Below, one piece after another: positions 1 to 5,785 of a stretch of DNA of 39,378 bases (the stretch's first letter is position 1; each line of letters begins with the position of its first letter). The notes under the pieces are model-generated. The model was not told the DNA's origin and did not search any database. It worked only from the letters and a program-made list of their open reading frames with translations. The DNA lies in the IMG/VR virus record IMGVR_UViG_3300032224_000527, positions 1 to 39,378 of that record; one strand, written 5' to 3'. The translations under genes were made by a program, and so were the position numbers. Source of the stretch: a virus.

Positions 1-123
1 GTTTCCATTATGCCCTCTGGTGTTTTGTGTGCGTGAGCACAGTTGTAACACTCAATGAGTTGCGTTGTGTCGTCAATGTATGTAGTGAACACCTCAAACT
101 GTTGCATCTGTTCTTCGGCAAGA
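1..123. repeat. Left copy of 123-bp exact terminal repeat
   Basis: Bases 1-123 are identical to 39256-39378. Joining the ends at this repeat restores an uninterrupted reading frame (the amidotransferase-like gene), so the molecule is circular or circularly permuted and the contig is complete. The repeat lies inside a coding frame and has no special structure, which fits an assembler overlap better than a true packaged terminal redundancy. Confidence 0.95.
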
Positions 124-839
124 TACTCAAGTTCGTCATCATAATCAGGAATGATTAGACCGCTGTCTTTCTTATCCCATGATGAAGCGTATGAAGTTTT
201 GCCGTAGCCATAATCCCAGTCGTCATAACCCCAAAGACCGCCACTGGACTTGTATGAAGTGCCAGTGTAAGTCTTGTAAGTGACTTCCTCGTATGAATAG
301 TTAGACCACCACATATCTTTATCCCAGTGACCTGACTTCTCATTGAGAATGTACCAGTCTTGCTTGGCATCATCATTGACCGTGAGGAATACCAACTTAG
401 AACCAGTAGCCCATGCTTCTAGTTTCTTGTAGTAATCATCATCATCAAGTGATGTGATGCCACCAACACCGGGCATGATGTCTTGTGCAAACACTTTTGT
501 GTCCGAACGAGTATCGCCCTTTGGTATGGCAACTGGAAGTATGCCGTTGTGACCAACGACTGATTGGTTGTCTTTGCCCAAGAAAAATGGGTGACAGTTG
601 CTGACAGTTTCGCTACCGTGAGTTGCCCAACGGAAGTGAAAGATGGCAGGACCTTGATGTGTACGACGCAAGTCTGTGAACTTGTTTGCAACCTCATCAA
701 AGTTCATACTGTGACAAGTCACAATACTTTTGCCTGTTGATATTGCGAAACCGAAACCATCTGGATTGGCTTTGGATGCAACTTTGAACCTGTCCATGTC
801 TGGAGAGACATAATCAGGAATGAATGTTAGTAAACACAT
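1..839 (-). CDS. Class II glutamine amidotransferase-like Ntn protein, N-terminal part (gene crosses the circular joint)
   Basis: The ATG at 839 follows a good ribosome site (AAGAAAGGAA). The frame stays open to base 1 and continues at 39255 down to 39087, giving 335 residues. The protein begins Met-Cys, so Met removal exposes the Cys2 nucleophile of N-terminal-nucleophile amidotransferases. Other class II hallmarks follow: R70-W-A-T-H-G75, H97-N-G99 and an Asp near 113. The glutaminase-type domain fills about residues 1-190. A Tyr/Trp/Gly-rich linker (about 190-235) and a Cys-rich C-terminus (eight Cys between 264 and 299, probably metal-binding) follow. The family releases ammonia from glutamine or cleaves related amides, usually for a partner synthetase. 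The next gene upstream is an amidoligase, a likely partner. The substrate is unknown. Confidence 0.85.
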   Translation of the reverse strand, partial: MCLLTFIPDYVSPDMDRFKVASKANPDGFGFAISTGKSIVTCHSMNFDEVANKFTDLRRTHQGPAIFHFRWATHGSETVSNCHPFFLGKDNQSVVGHNGILPVAIPKGDTRSDTKVFAQDIMPGVGGITSLDDDDYYKKLEAWATGSKLVFLTVNDDAKQDWYILNEKSGHWDKDMWWSNYSYEEVTYKTYTGTSYKSSGGLWGYDDWDYGYGKTSYASSWDKKDSGLIIPDYDDELEYLAEEQMQQFEVFTTYIDDTTQLIECYNCAHAHKTPEGIME

Positions 840-887
840 ATTGTGTTCCTTTCTTGTTTGTTTGTTTGTTGATTTGTGATGTTAGGA

Positions 888-909
888 AACTGATACCGCA
901 GTATCAGTT
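888..909. repeat. Palindrome copy 1 (AACTGATAC-CGCA-GTATCAGTT)
   Basis: A perfect 9-bp inverted repeat around a 4-base centre. It contains the TGA stop of the first amidoligase gene (904-906). In the leftward RNA the loop would be C(UGCG)G, a UNCG-type tetraloop. No U-tract follows. First of six copies in the leftward block. Confidence 0.93.
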
Positions 910-1938
910 ATCGCAACGCTCTGCGATGCGATTAGACAGCAAGGCATAACGCTCTTGCGTGGCAACCCATGAACGAAATGAACGAAACGCCAAAGCGTTT
1001 CCAGACATAACTTTCTGAGTGTCGCACTCTGTCTCTGTGTAGTTGAAGACTGCATCACAGAACTGCAAAGCAGCCTGAACAGTCTTAGGGTTGAGTGATG
1101 GCTTGAAGAAACGCAACTCAACGGTGTGACGGTTCTGCAAGTTCACAGCACAGTAACGATTGTCATTGCGACTTTCGTTCTTGGCAAACTTCATCAACGA
1201 GTCGTTGGTGCGAGTGACATAGTTGCCATCAACATCATAGTCATTCCATGCGTTGAGGAAATAGTTCTTGTCAAAGTTAGCCCAACGCTCGCTGTCACGA
1301 CCTGCGAAACGCTTCACATCTGGTGCGTTATCAAGTATCAACTTGAAGAACTTGAACAGATGCTTCTCGTCTTTGAATGCAGAGCGTGACAAGTGAATGT
1401 GTAGACCACAAGTACCTGCGTCCCATGATTTGCAACCACGCTTGATGAGACCACTAACACCGTCCCATGCAAAGTGTTCCATTGCAAAGCCCAATGTCAT
1501 TGGGTGCGAAACAATTTCGAACCCATGTTCCAATGAGCCATCTTCTTTGAGATACACAATGTCGTTGCTTTCCGTGTTGATTGTCTCAAGCACAAACTGT
1601 GCACAATCTCTCGTTGGGAAACGACCTGTTTCCAACTCCAACTCAAAGCCCATGTACAAAGATGTACGGGATGAGTTTGCATCTGGAACAGTTGCGTAGT
1701 ACGACTTGTGACCGTCGTCGTTGAGGAAGATTGCACTCGGCTTATAGGAGTAACTGTGAATGAGATTATGTTCCTCTCGTTCTGCCTCGTACTCTGCTTC
1801 GCAATCACTCTCGTATTCGCTATTGCAATCACAACAACGCAAGTTGTCGTCGTATTCTGTTGCGTACATGTCATCTACATCCATGGTTTCTCCACAGTTG
1901 TAGCAGTCTCTGTACTCTATGTTGTCATTTAGTGGCAT
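904..1938 (-). CDS. COOH-NH2 amidoligase with N-terminal zinc ribbon
   Basis: 344 residues from the ATG at 1938, chosen because AAAGG lies 8 bases upstream; an in-frame start 15 codons earlier lacks such a site. Residues 12-38 hold a putative zinc ribbon (C12-x2-C15, then C35, C36, C38), followed by an acidic stretch. The catalytic region shows the signatures of GCS2-like amidoligases (Pfam Amidoligase_2 type): GFELELE at 97-103, EDGS at 132-135, EIVSHP at 141-146, GLHIHLS at 178-184 and VELRFF at 273-278. These supply the acidic Mg/ATP ligands and the His-x-His motif. The family forms amide bonds between a carboxylate and an amine using ATP. It lies just upstream of the class II amidotransferase and downstream of a second amidoligase. 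The acceptor is unknown. Confidence 0.87.
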   Translation of the reverse strand: MPLNDNIEYRDCYNCGETMDVDDMYATEYDDNLRCCDCNSEYESDCEAEYEAEREEHNLIHSYSYKPSAIFLNDDGHKSYYATVPDANSSRTSLYMGFELELETGRFPTRDCAQFVLETINTESNDIVYLKEDGSLEHGFEIVSHPMTLGFAMEHFAWDGVSGLIKRGCKSWDAGTCGLHIHLSRSAFKDEKHLFKFFKLILDNAPDVKRFAGRDSERWANFDKNYFLNAWNDYDVDGNYVTRTNDSLMKFAKNESRNDNRYCAVNLQNRHTVELRFFKPSLNPKTVQAALQFCDAVFNYTETECDTQKVMSGNALAFRSFRSWVATQERYALLSNRIAERCDN

Positions 1939-1995
1939 GATAGCCCTTTCTGTTTGTTGGTTTATATGTTTGTCCCATAACACAAAGTGTCATGA

Positions 1996-2037
1996 GCGAG
2001 AATGCACCAATGATGGGGGACACTGATGCACTCTCGC
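1996..2037. repeat. Imperfect inverted repeat in amidoligase leader
   Basis: GCGAGAATGCA (1996-2006) faces TGCACTCTCGC (2027-2037): 11-bp arms with one mismatch and a 20-base spacer. It sits between the 53-residue gene and the amidoligase start, next to palindrome copy 2, so the leftward mRNA leader here can fold into two hairpins before an A/C-rich unstructured stretch and the ribosome site. Confidence 0.7.
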
Positions 2038-2042
2038 CCACG

Positions 2043-2068
2043 CAAACTGATACCGAAGTATCAGTTTG
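2043..2068. repeat. Palindrome copy 2 (11-bp arms, CGAA centre)
   Basis: CAAACTGATAC, CGAA, GTATCAGTTTG: perfect 11-bp arms. In the leftward transcript the loop is C(UUCG)G, the most stable natural tetraloop. It starts 13 bases after the stop of the 53-residue gene. No U-tract follows. Confidence 0.94.
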
Positions 2069-2080
2069 TATGAGCGTTGC

Positions 2081-2242
2081 TCACGCAACTTGTTCTGCGT
2101 TCACATCACCTGTCTTTATGAAAGAAAACTTTAGCATCTCACGCAAACGCTCGTTCTCTTGTTGCAATAACTCAATGTCGATGCGAGCATTCTCCAATGT
2201 TGCAGCGATAATGCGTAGTTGTCTCTCTGTTTCTTTATTCAT
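2081..2242 (-). CDS. Small coiled-coil protein, 53 aa
   Basis: Starts with ATG at 2242 behind a strong AAAGGAGA site. The ATG overlaps the TGA of the preceding gene as ATGA, so translation is probably coupled. The protein is charged and helical, with heptad-like spacing (L9, I12, L16, I21, I23, L25 and further Leu), ending around residue 53 with no Cys or membrane segment. No family recognised. It is the last gene of a three-gene coupled set headed by the shorter amidoligase and may be a small accessory or dimerisation subunit; that role is inference from position only. Confidence 0.75.
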   Translation of the reverse strand: MNKETERQLRIIAATLENARIDIELLQQENERLREMLKFSFIKTGDVNAEQVA

Positions 2243-2451
2243 TTCTTTTCTCCTTTGTTTTCTATGAAATACCAGAAGCCAGTTTGTAGCAAGCCACTGA
2301 TTTGGTCAATGATTTCACCATCAGTGAAGTCTTGACCATCTTGTTTGATGATGCGGTCAATTTCTTTGAGCACATCTATTATGTTGCACTGATGGCAACC
2401 ATACTCCAACATTGGGGTGTCATCATCTGACATTTGACCATTCCATTTCAT
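2239..2451 (-). CDS. Small acidic protein, 70 aa
   Basis: ATG at 2451 behind AGGAGA; it overlaps the TGA of the shorter amidoligase as ATGA, and its own TGA overlaps the next ATG. The sequence is acidic with one C-x2-C pair (CHQC, about residues 20-23) followed by a helical region with DVLKEIDRII and a C-terminal aromatic patch (FWYF). No domain recognised. The double overlap places it firmly in one translational unit with the amidoligase. Confidence 0.75.
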   Translation of the reverse strand: MKWNGQMSDDDTPMLEYGCHQCNIIDVLKEIDRIIKQDGQDFTDGEIIDQISGLLQTGFWYFIENKGEKK

Positions 2452-3098
2452 TGCTGTTCTCCTGTTTCTTTCTGTGTTGTTGTTAGATAATCCATGTACC
2501 AAAGAATTGCGTACTTGGAAAGTGTTGGAATGAATGCACGAATTTCTACCGTGTTGCCACGAACATTTACAGTCTTGTACCTACTTGTGTAGTCATTTAC
2601 ATCTGTAACAAACTCTGTTGCGCACCAGGCAGTTGGCTTTACAAACATTTGTCCAACACCAATAGACGATAGTGAAATATGGTCTGATGTAACAGTGTTT
2701 GCAAATTGCACAACATGGTCATCATTGTCAAATGATGAACGGTTCATGTGAATATGCAAACCTTGTTCGCCAATTTCATGGATATTGAACCCTGAGTGTC
2801 TAACCAAATCCATGAAAGACCAATCAAAGTGTTGCCTGTAATAACCAATAGTTGCTGGGTGACTGACAATCTCAAATCCATTACACAAAGAACTTTCTTG
2901 CTTGCAAACAACATCATCATTATGTTGTGTAATGCGTGACGCAAGTCGTCCTTTGCGAATACTATTTGTCCTGTCCTCAACTTCTAACTCAAATCCAAAT
3001 AATGTTTGATTTGGATTTACTTTGAGACTATGAGATTTACTCTCATCATCTCTCCATGAAACAAATGGCTTTGCATGGTATGAAAGTATGTTTGTCAT
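2448..3098 (-). CDS. Second COOH-NH2 amidoligase, short form
   Basis: 216 residues. The same signatures as the longer paralogue appear in the same order: FGFELEVE at 34-41, an acidic/Ser element at 67-70 (QESS in place of EDGS), FEIVSHP at 75-81, GLHIHMN at 113-119 and VEIRAF at 184-189. It lacks the N-terminal zinc ribbon and about 60 C-terminal residues of the paralogue. The Asp-to-Glu change in the second motif may be tolerated or may mark a changed activity. The start at 3098 has only a weak purine-rich ribosome site. Translationally coupled to the two small genes that follow. With the longer paralogue and the amidotransferase it suggests two ligation steps or a heteromeric ligase. Confidence 0.83.
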   Translation of the reverse strand: MTNILSYHAKPFVSWRDDESKSHSLKVNPNQTLFGFELEVEDRTNSIRKGRLASRITQHNDDVVCKQESSLCNGFEIVSHPATIGYYRQHFDWSFMDLVRHSGFNIHEIGEQGLHIHMNRSSFDNDDHVVQFANTVTSDHISLSSIGVGQMFVKPTAWCATEFVTDVNDYTSRYKTVNVRGNTVEIRAFIPTLSKYAILWYMDYLTTTQKETGEQQ

Positions 3099-3139
3099 TT
3101 CTGTTTCTCTTTTCTGTTTGTGTGTTTATGTGTTTATGA

Positions 3140-3161
3140 AACTGATACCGCAGTATCAGTT
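3140..3161. repeat. Palindrome copy 3 (identical core to copy 1)
   Basis: AACTGATAC, CGCA, GTATCAGTT, perfect 9-bp arms. It contains the TGA stop (3156-3158) of the 72-residue membrane protein gene and lies about 40 bases before the start of the shorter amidoligase gene. Confidence 0.93.
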
Positions 3162-3374
3162 CCAGTCCTTGTTTGTTGGGTGATTATTGCGTGAACGAAG
3201 AAACTGTTGTGCCTCTGGACTAGACCAGTTCTTCATTTCCATTGCTTGACGAGCAATCCATTCATCACTCATAGTCCAATCTTTCTCTGCTTTCTCGTAG
3301 CCGTACTCAAATGCAAAGCCCCACACAAGTAGGACAACAATGAGTGCAGTTGTAAATAAGCCGAACCAATTCAT
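3156..3374 (-). CDS. Small single-span membrane protein, 72 aa
   Basis: Start chosen at the ATG at 3374, which overlaps the previous TAA (TAATG) and has GGAG 6 bases upstream; another ATG four codons earlier is possible. Residues 1-23 form one hydrophobic helix (MNWFGLFTTALIVVLLVWGF), followed by a charged, Trp-containing C-terminal part of about 45 residues. The pattern predicts an inner-membrane protein with a short N-terminus. No family recognised. A membrane protein early in this block could be a superinfection or host-takeover factor, but nothing in the sequence shows it. Confidence 0.72.
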   Translation of the reverse strand: MNWFGLFTTALIVVLLVWGFAFEYGYEKAEKDWTMSDEWIARQAMEMKNWSSPEAQQFLRSRNNHPTNKDWN

Positions 3375-3580
3375 TAGATGCTCCATTCTGTTGAGAACTT
3401 AGGTGTAACACCAAGTTCGTCTTTGCTAATTCGTTTTTCTACGGTCACAATATCTGAAAATTGCTGAAGTAACGCAAGCACTTCTGCAAGTTCCTCTTTG
3501 CCTTTCATGATTTGTGCACGCAATTCGTAAGCACGATTATTGAGTGCTTCGAATGACTGGTTATTTTTTCTATTACGCAT
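3374..3580 (-). CDS. Small helical protein, 68 aa
   Basis: The ATG at 3580 follows AAGGAGATAGC, a strong ribosome site, preceded by an A/C-rich leader with repeated CAAACAA units. The protein has a basic N-terminus (MRNRKNN), a central helix rich in Ala, Leu, Glu and Lys (about residues 10-42) likely to form a coiled coil, and a short C-terminus. No family recognised. It overlaps the next gene start by one base. Confidence 0.72.
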   Translation of the reverse strand: MRNRKNNQSFEALNNRAYELRAQIMKGKEELAEVLALLQQFSDIVTVEKRISKDELGVTPKFSTEWSI

Positions 3581-3633
3581 TGCTATCTCCTTGTTTGTTG
3601 TTTGTTTTGTTTTGCTCACTTGTGTGAACATGA

Positions 3634-3686
3634 CGCAACACCATGCAGGGGGTTACATGATGTTGCGGTAACTCACACAGAGTTAC
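3634..3686. repeat. Two inverted repeats in a structured leader
   Basis: CGCAACA (3634-3640) faces TGTTGCG (3661-3667), and GTAACTC (3668-3674) faces GAGTTAC (3680-3686) with a 5-base loop. They lie between palindrome copy 4 and the 68-residue gene. The leftward leader would thus hold three consecutive hairpins, then an unstructured A/C-rich run and the ribosome site, the same layout as at 1939-2080 and 4141-4234. Confidence 0.65.
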
Positions 3687-3688
3687 GA

Positions 3689-3710
3689 AACTGATATCGC
3701 AGTATCAGTT
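3689..3710. repeat. Palindrome copy 4 (one change at the inner pair)
   Basis: AACTGATAT, CGCA, GTATCAGTT. Eight of nine pairs match and the innermost pair is T/G on the + strand. It overlaps the TAA stop of the 143-residue gene (3709-3711). Confidence 0.9.
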
Positions 3711-4140
3711 ATTTTTCCTCAAGCATTTTGAGCAACTGTGCCTTGGTGTACTTGCTTGCTTCACGCTTGGCATCAAATTTCTTGCTCTTGCTCTTTGCAC
3801 GCTGTCCGTCACCAGCAACCAATGTCTTGAGGCTATTCCAAGATGCAGTGGCGTATGTCTTTTCGCAAGCGAAAATTGCATTGTCAATAGTGCCGTACTT
3901 CTTGAGCAATTTCATTCCTGCAGTGACATTCTGACGAATTGTGTTGTTGCTGTGTCGTGCTTCGCCAGCATTGCAAACTGAAAGGCTTGCTTTTGCATAC
4001 TCACTTGCGGACACTTTCAGTTTCATTGCTTCACTGCTTGCGCCGAACCAACCAACAATGATGTCGTATTGACCGCCAAGTATTTTTGGCTCATGCTTAG
4101 TCATGTAATCGGTACGGGTGATTTTCTTTTGTGTTTTCAT
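3709..4140 (-). CDS. Lys/Ala-rich protein of unknown function, 143 aa
   Basis: ATG at 4140 behind AAAGGAAAAAAC. The protein is basic, with a short N-terminal basic segment, a central region containing two Cys (about 56 and 91) and a Lys-rich C-terminal tail (KSKSKKFDAKREASKYTKAQ). The tail resembles a nucleic-acid-binding extension, but no fold is recognised. The gene stands alone between palindromes 4 and 5, each marking a gene boundary, with a structured leader. Confidence 0.72.
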   Translation of the reverse strand: MKTQKKITRTDYMTKHEPKILGGQYDIIVGWFGASSEAMKLKVSASEYAKASLSVCNAGEARHSNNTIRQNVTAGMKLLKKYGTIDNAIFACEKTYATASWNSLKTLVAGDGQRAKSKSKKFDAKREASKYTKAQLLKMLEEK

Positions 4141-4208
4141 TTTGTTTTTTCCTTTTTTGTTTGGAGTTGTTCCGCAACTCACACGGAGTGATTACTCACT
4201 AGACGACA

Positions 4209-4234
4209 CAAACTGATACCGCAATATCAGTTTG
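4209..4234. repeat. Palindrome copy 5 (11-bp arms, one inner change)
   Basis: CAAACTGATAC, CGCA, ATATCAGTTTG. The outer ten pairs match; the innermost is C/A on the + strand and U/G in the leftward RNA. It lies 26 bases after the stop of the 65-residue gene. The arms extend outward by the same C-A as in copy 2. Confidence 0.9.
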
Positions 4235-4260
4235 TATCGGTACTAAGTAATCGCTAACGC

Positions 4261-4458
4261 TTATTGGTTATACACACTCTCAATGAAGCCATTGCAATTC
4301 TCAATGCCATAGCCCTCAAAATACATTCCCGTCTCGAATTGGTAATGCGCATACTCAATGCACTTATCACACACACAAGCCTTACGCTTTACAAGCCACA
4401 TGAGTGTGTCTATTTCTTCTTCACTCATAATGTCTCCATTGGAATAATGCACGCTCAT
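4261..4458 (-). CDS. Small acidic Cys-containing protein, 65 aa
   Basis: Start placed at the ATG at 4458, which follows AAGAGATAGAT; the frame stays open upstream but without a ribosome site. The protein has an acidic N-terminal helix (SEEEIDTLMWLVKRK), then C-x-C-x2-C (CVCDKC) and one further Cys near residue 55, a possible small metal site. No family recognised. It is the first gene after the 251-base gap at 4459-4709 and may head its own transcript. Confidence 0.65.
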   Translation of the reverse strand: MSVHYSNGDIMSEEEIDTLMWLVKRKACVCDKCIEYAHYQFETGMYFEGYGIENCNGFIESVYNQ

Positions 4459-4709
4459 ATCTATCTCTTTTCTTTTGTATGGACTAGCCCTTGTGGCTAT
4501 GCCCTCTACAACTAGAGTGGGGCTCAATTCGTGGAATTGGCTTGTTGCCAAAAGAGCCTGTTTTTGCAGGGTTTTGCGTTCACATCACACAGGGGAGGGT
4601 GGGCCCCCCCGGCACCCAGCGACGAAATGGATGGCAATAACGCAAAGCCGTGCAATCAATTTTCCCAAAAGGGGGTGGGGGATAGAAAAAAAGGGATGCT
4701 ACCCTTGTA
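4459..4709. other. Intergenic gap with G/C-rich runs and short palindromes
   Basis: No convincing gene on either strand. It holds a perfect CAATTC-GTG-GAATTG palindrome (about 4529-4543), a short CCTG-CAGG hairpin, a C7 run flanked by GGGTG and CACCC (about 4599-4620), and GGGGGTGGGGG at about 4673-4683. Open frames on the + strand here show no ribosome site or protein-like composition. The gap probably carries the promoter of the 65-residue gene or a terminator of the operon to its right, but I see no clear -35/-10 pair. Confidence 0.5.
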
Positions 4710-4880
4710 TTATTTGGATTTGCGGGGTTTTTTCTTCTTGTTGGCTTTAGCCTGCTCACTCAAAGCAATGGCAATAGCCTGTTTACGGTTGGTGACTACC
4801 TTGCCACCCTTGCCTGAGTGCAATGTGCCCGTCTTAAACTCGTGCATTACTTTTTGGGTTTTTGTCTTTTTGGTAGCCAT
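4710..4880 (-). CDS. Small basic phage protein (DUF6496-like), 56 aa
   Basis: The ATG at 4880 overlaps the TAA of the previous gene (TAATG). The core reads VMHEFKTGTLHSGKGGKVV and then NRKQAIAIALSEQAKA, which I recognise as the small conserved DUF6496-type protein seen in many environmental phages and some bacteria. A Lys-rich tail follows (NKKKKPRKSK). The function is unknown; size, charge and position suggest a DNA- or virion-associated protein. It was missed by a 60-residue cut-off. Confidence 0.8.
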   Translation of the reverse strand: MATKKTKTQKVMHEFKTGTLHSGKGGKVVTNRKQAIAIALSEQAKANKKKKPRKSK

Positions 4881-5197
4881 TATGAGCCTTTAATCCATTT
4901 CTTGTTTTTTGGTTGTGCGGTTTTAGATGGAGACCATTTTACTTTGTTTGCCCAGTATGCAGCAGACATTGGACCTCTTGCTATGTTGCTGCGGTGTCGG
5001 CTTTTGAAAGCCTCACGCTGTCCAGCAGTTTGATTGGTTTTAACACCCTGTTGACCAAAGCGTATTGTTTTTACTTCACCACCAGATTTAGCCACAACAA
5101 TGTGAGACTTGGTTGGATGACCCGGGGTAGCCTTTGGTCTGTTATATCCAGACACTCCAGCCCTCGCTAAACGAGGGTCTTTTTTACTCGTCGCCAC
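4880..5197 (-). CDS. Conserved basic phage protein (DUF6321-like), 105 aa
   Basis: Start at the GTG at 5197, chosen because GAGGAG lies 7 bases upstream and the product then begins ATSKKDPRLARAG after the start Met, the usual N-terminus of this family as I recall it. Conserved pieces: GVSGYNRPKATPGHPTKSH, VKTIRFGQQGV and a C-terminal RSNIARGPMSAAYWANKVKW. I know this arrangement from many marine and freshwater phages, often beside the Cys-rich gene found here upstream. The function is not established. It overlaps the upstream gene by 14 bases. Confidence 0.8.
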   Translation of the reverse strand: MATSKKDPRLARAGVSGYNRPKATPGHPTKSHIVVAKSGGEVKTIRFGQQGVKTNQTAGQREAFKSRHRSNIARGPMSAAYWANKVKWSPSKTAQPKNKKWIKGS

Positions 5198-5612
5198 TTT
5201 CAGTCTCCTCTGTCTTAGAAGCATTTTTGGTGATTGGACCGCCAGTTACCCAAGCGTCACAGGTTCGGTCTCCTGCGCATTTGAAGTCAAAGATTTCGCA
5301 GTAACCAAGTTGGGCTGTGTTGATAATGTCCCATGCTGATGACATTGGCTCATCGCCAAGTCCTTTCTCGATACATGACAGCATGTCTGGTGAAACAACA
5401 AAAGCGGCACAGTTTTTGCAACGTGCCTTCTTGACTTCTGGAATACTGATATTCCACATCTTGGCTTTCTTGCCCCAAAAACCATTGTTTGGAAGGGCTG
5501 GTGTCAAGGGACCGTAATTGGCATTGTCGATTGCATACTGACGATTCTTAAGGTTGATGGTGATGTCCTGTGTAGCAGGTGGACATCCGTTAATTAGTTT
5601 TTCTTCAGCCAT
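5184..5612 (-). CDS. Conserved Cys-rich phage protein, 142 aa
   Basis: Six conserved-looking Cys (65, 68, 80, 105, 112, 118) lie in the patterns RCKNCAAF, MLSC, GYCEIFDFKC and RTCDAW, preceded by an N-terminal YGPL-PALPN segment. The arrangement recalls a small iron-sulfur (HiPIP-like) or zinc fold found in many aquatic phage genomes, usually beside the DUF6321-like protein; the metal is not shown by the sequence. The start at 5612 has AAGAGAAGG upstream. This is the first leftward gene after the divergent control region and is preceded by the G-run/hairpin leader described at 5630-5717. It may be virion-associated or an early redox protein. Confidence 0.78.
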   Translation of the reverse strand: MAEEKLINGCPPATQDITINLKNRQYAIDNANYGPLTPALPNNGFWGKKAKMWNISIPEVKKARCKNCAAFVVSPDMLSCIEKGLGDEPMSSAWDIINTAQLGYCEIFDFKCAGDRTCDAWVTGGPITKNASKTEETESGDE

Positions 5613-5629
5613 TTTACCTTCTCTTGAAC

Positions 5630-5717
5630 TTGTGACCGTAGCCTACGAGCCAACCTTCGCTCTTAAGGAGCGAGGTTGGACATGTCTTGCCTTCCCCCCT
5701 CCCCTACCCCTCCCCCC
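5630..5717 (-). promoter_or_regulatory. Leader module A: G-run tract, hairpin, CTACGGTCACAA
   Basis: Read leftward: four G runs (G6-A-G4-TA-G4-A-G6, 5717-5694) that match a G-quadruplex pattern; a hairpin CCAACC(T)TCGCTC/GAGCGAGGTTGG with a 5-base loop (5650-5679); then CTACGGTCACAA (5641-5630), 17 bases before the start codon at 5612. The same order and similar spacing recur at 36708-36783. It may be an RNA leader controlling the first leftward gene, or a promoter-proximal terminator. Confidence 0.6.
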
Positions 5718-5718
5718 A

Positions 5719-5771
5719 TTCGTTACATAACTGTCTGCGTTCACAGCAACACTCACAGTGGTCGTAACGAA
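5719..5771. promoter_or_regulatory. Divergent control region with 8-bp inverted repeat
   Basis: TTCGTTAC (5719-5726) faces GTAACGAA (5764-5771) across 37 bases that also contain CACT-CAC-AGTG. The region separates the leftward and rightward blocks and must contain promoters for one or both. The first rightward gene (ATG 5786) has no visible ribosome site, so a leaderless transcript is possible. No clear consensus -35/-10 pair is seen. Confidence 0.5.
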
Positions 5772-5785
5772 ATGTCTTTATAGCA

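Noticed and set aside
1-123. The 123-bp repeat as a genuine packaged direct terminal repeat of a T7-like genome
   Set aside because: It lies in the middle of a coding frame that continues on both sides, and its short odd length suits an assembly overlap. Read depth would be needed to decide.
888-4234. The repeated palindromes as ordinary intrinsic terminators
   Set aside because: None is followed by a U-tract in the leftward sense, and several lie between genes likely to be cotranscribed. They are kept as repeats of unknown role.
4475-5033. Rightward ORFs of 71-120 codons across 4475-5033
   Set aside because: They oppose well-supported small genes at 4710-5197 and cross the G/C-rich intergenic gap; none shows a protein-like composition or good start.
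2095-5745. Recurring TGCGTTCACA sequence at about 2095, 4572 and 5735 as an operator
   Set aside because: Only three similar copies, one inside a coding gene and one differing after the tenth base; too weak to separate from chance by eye.
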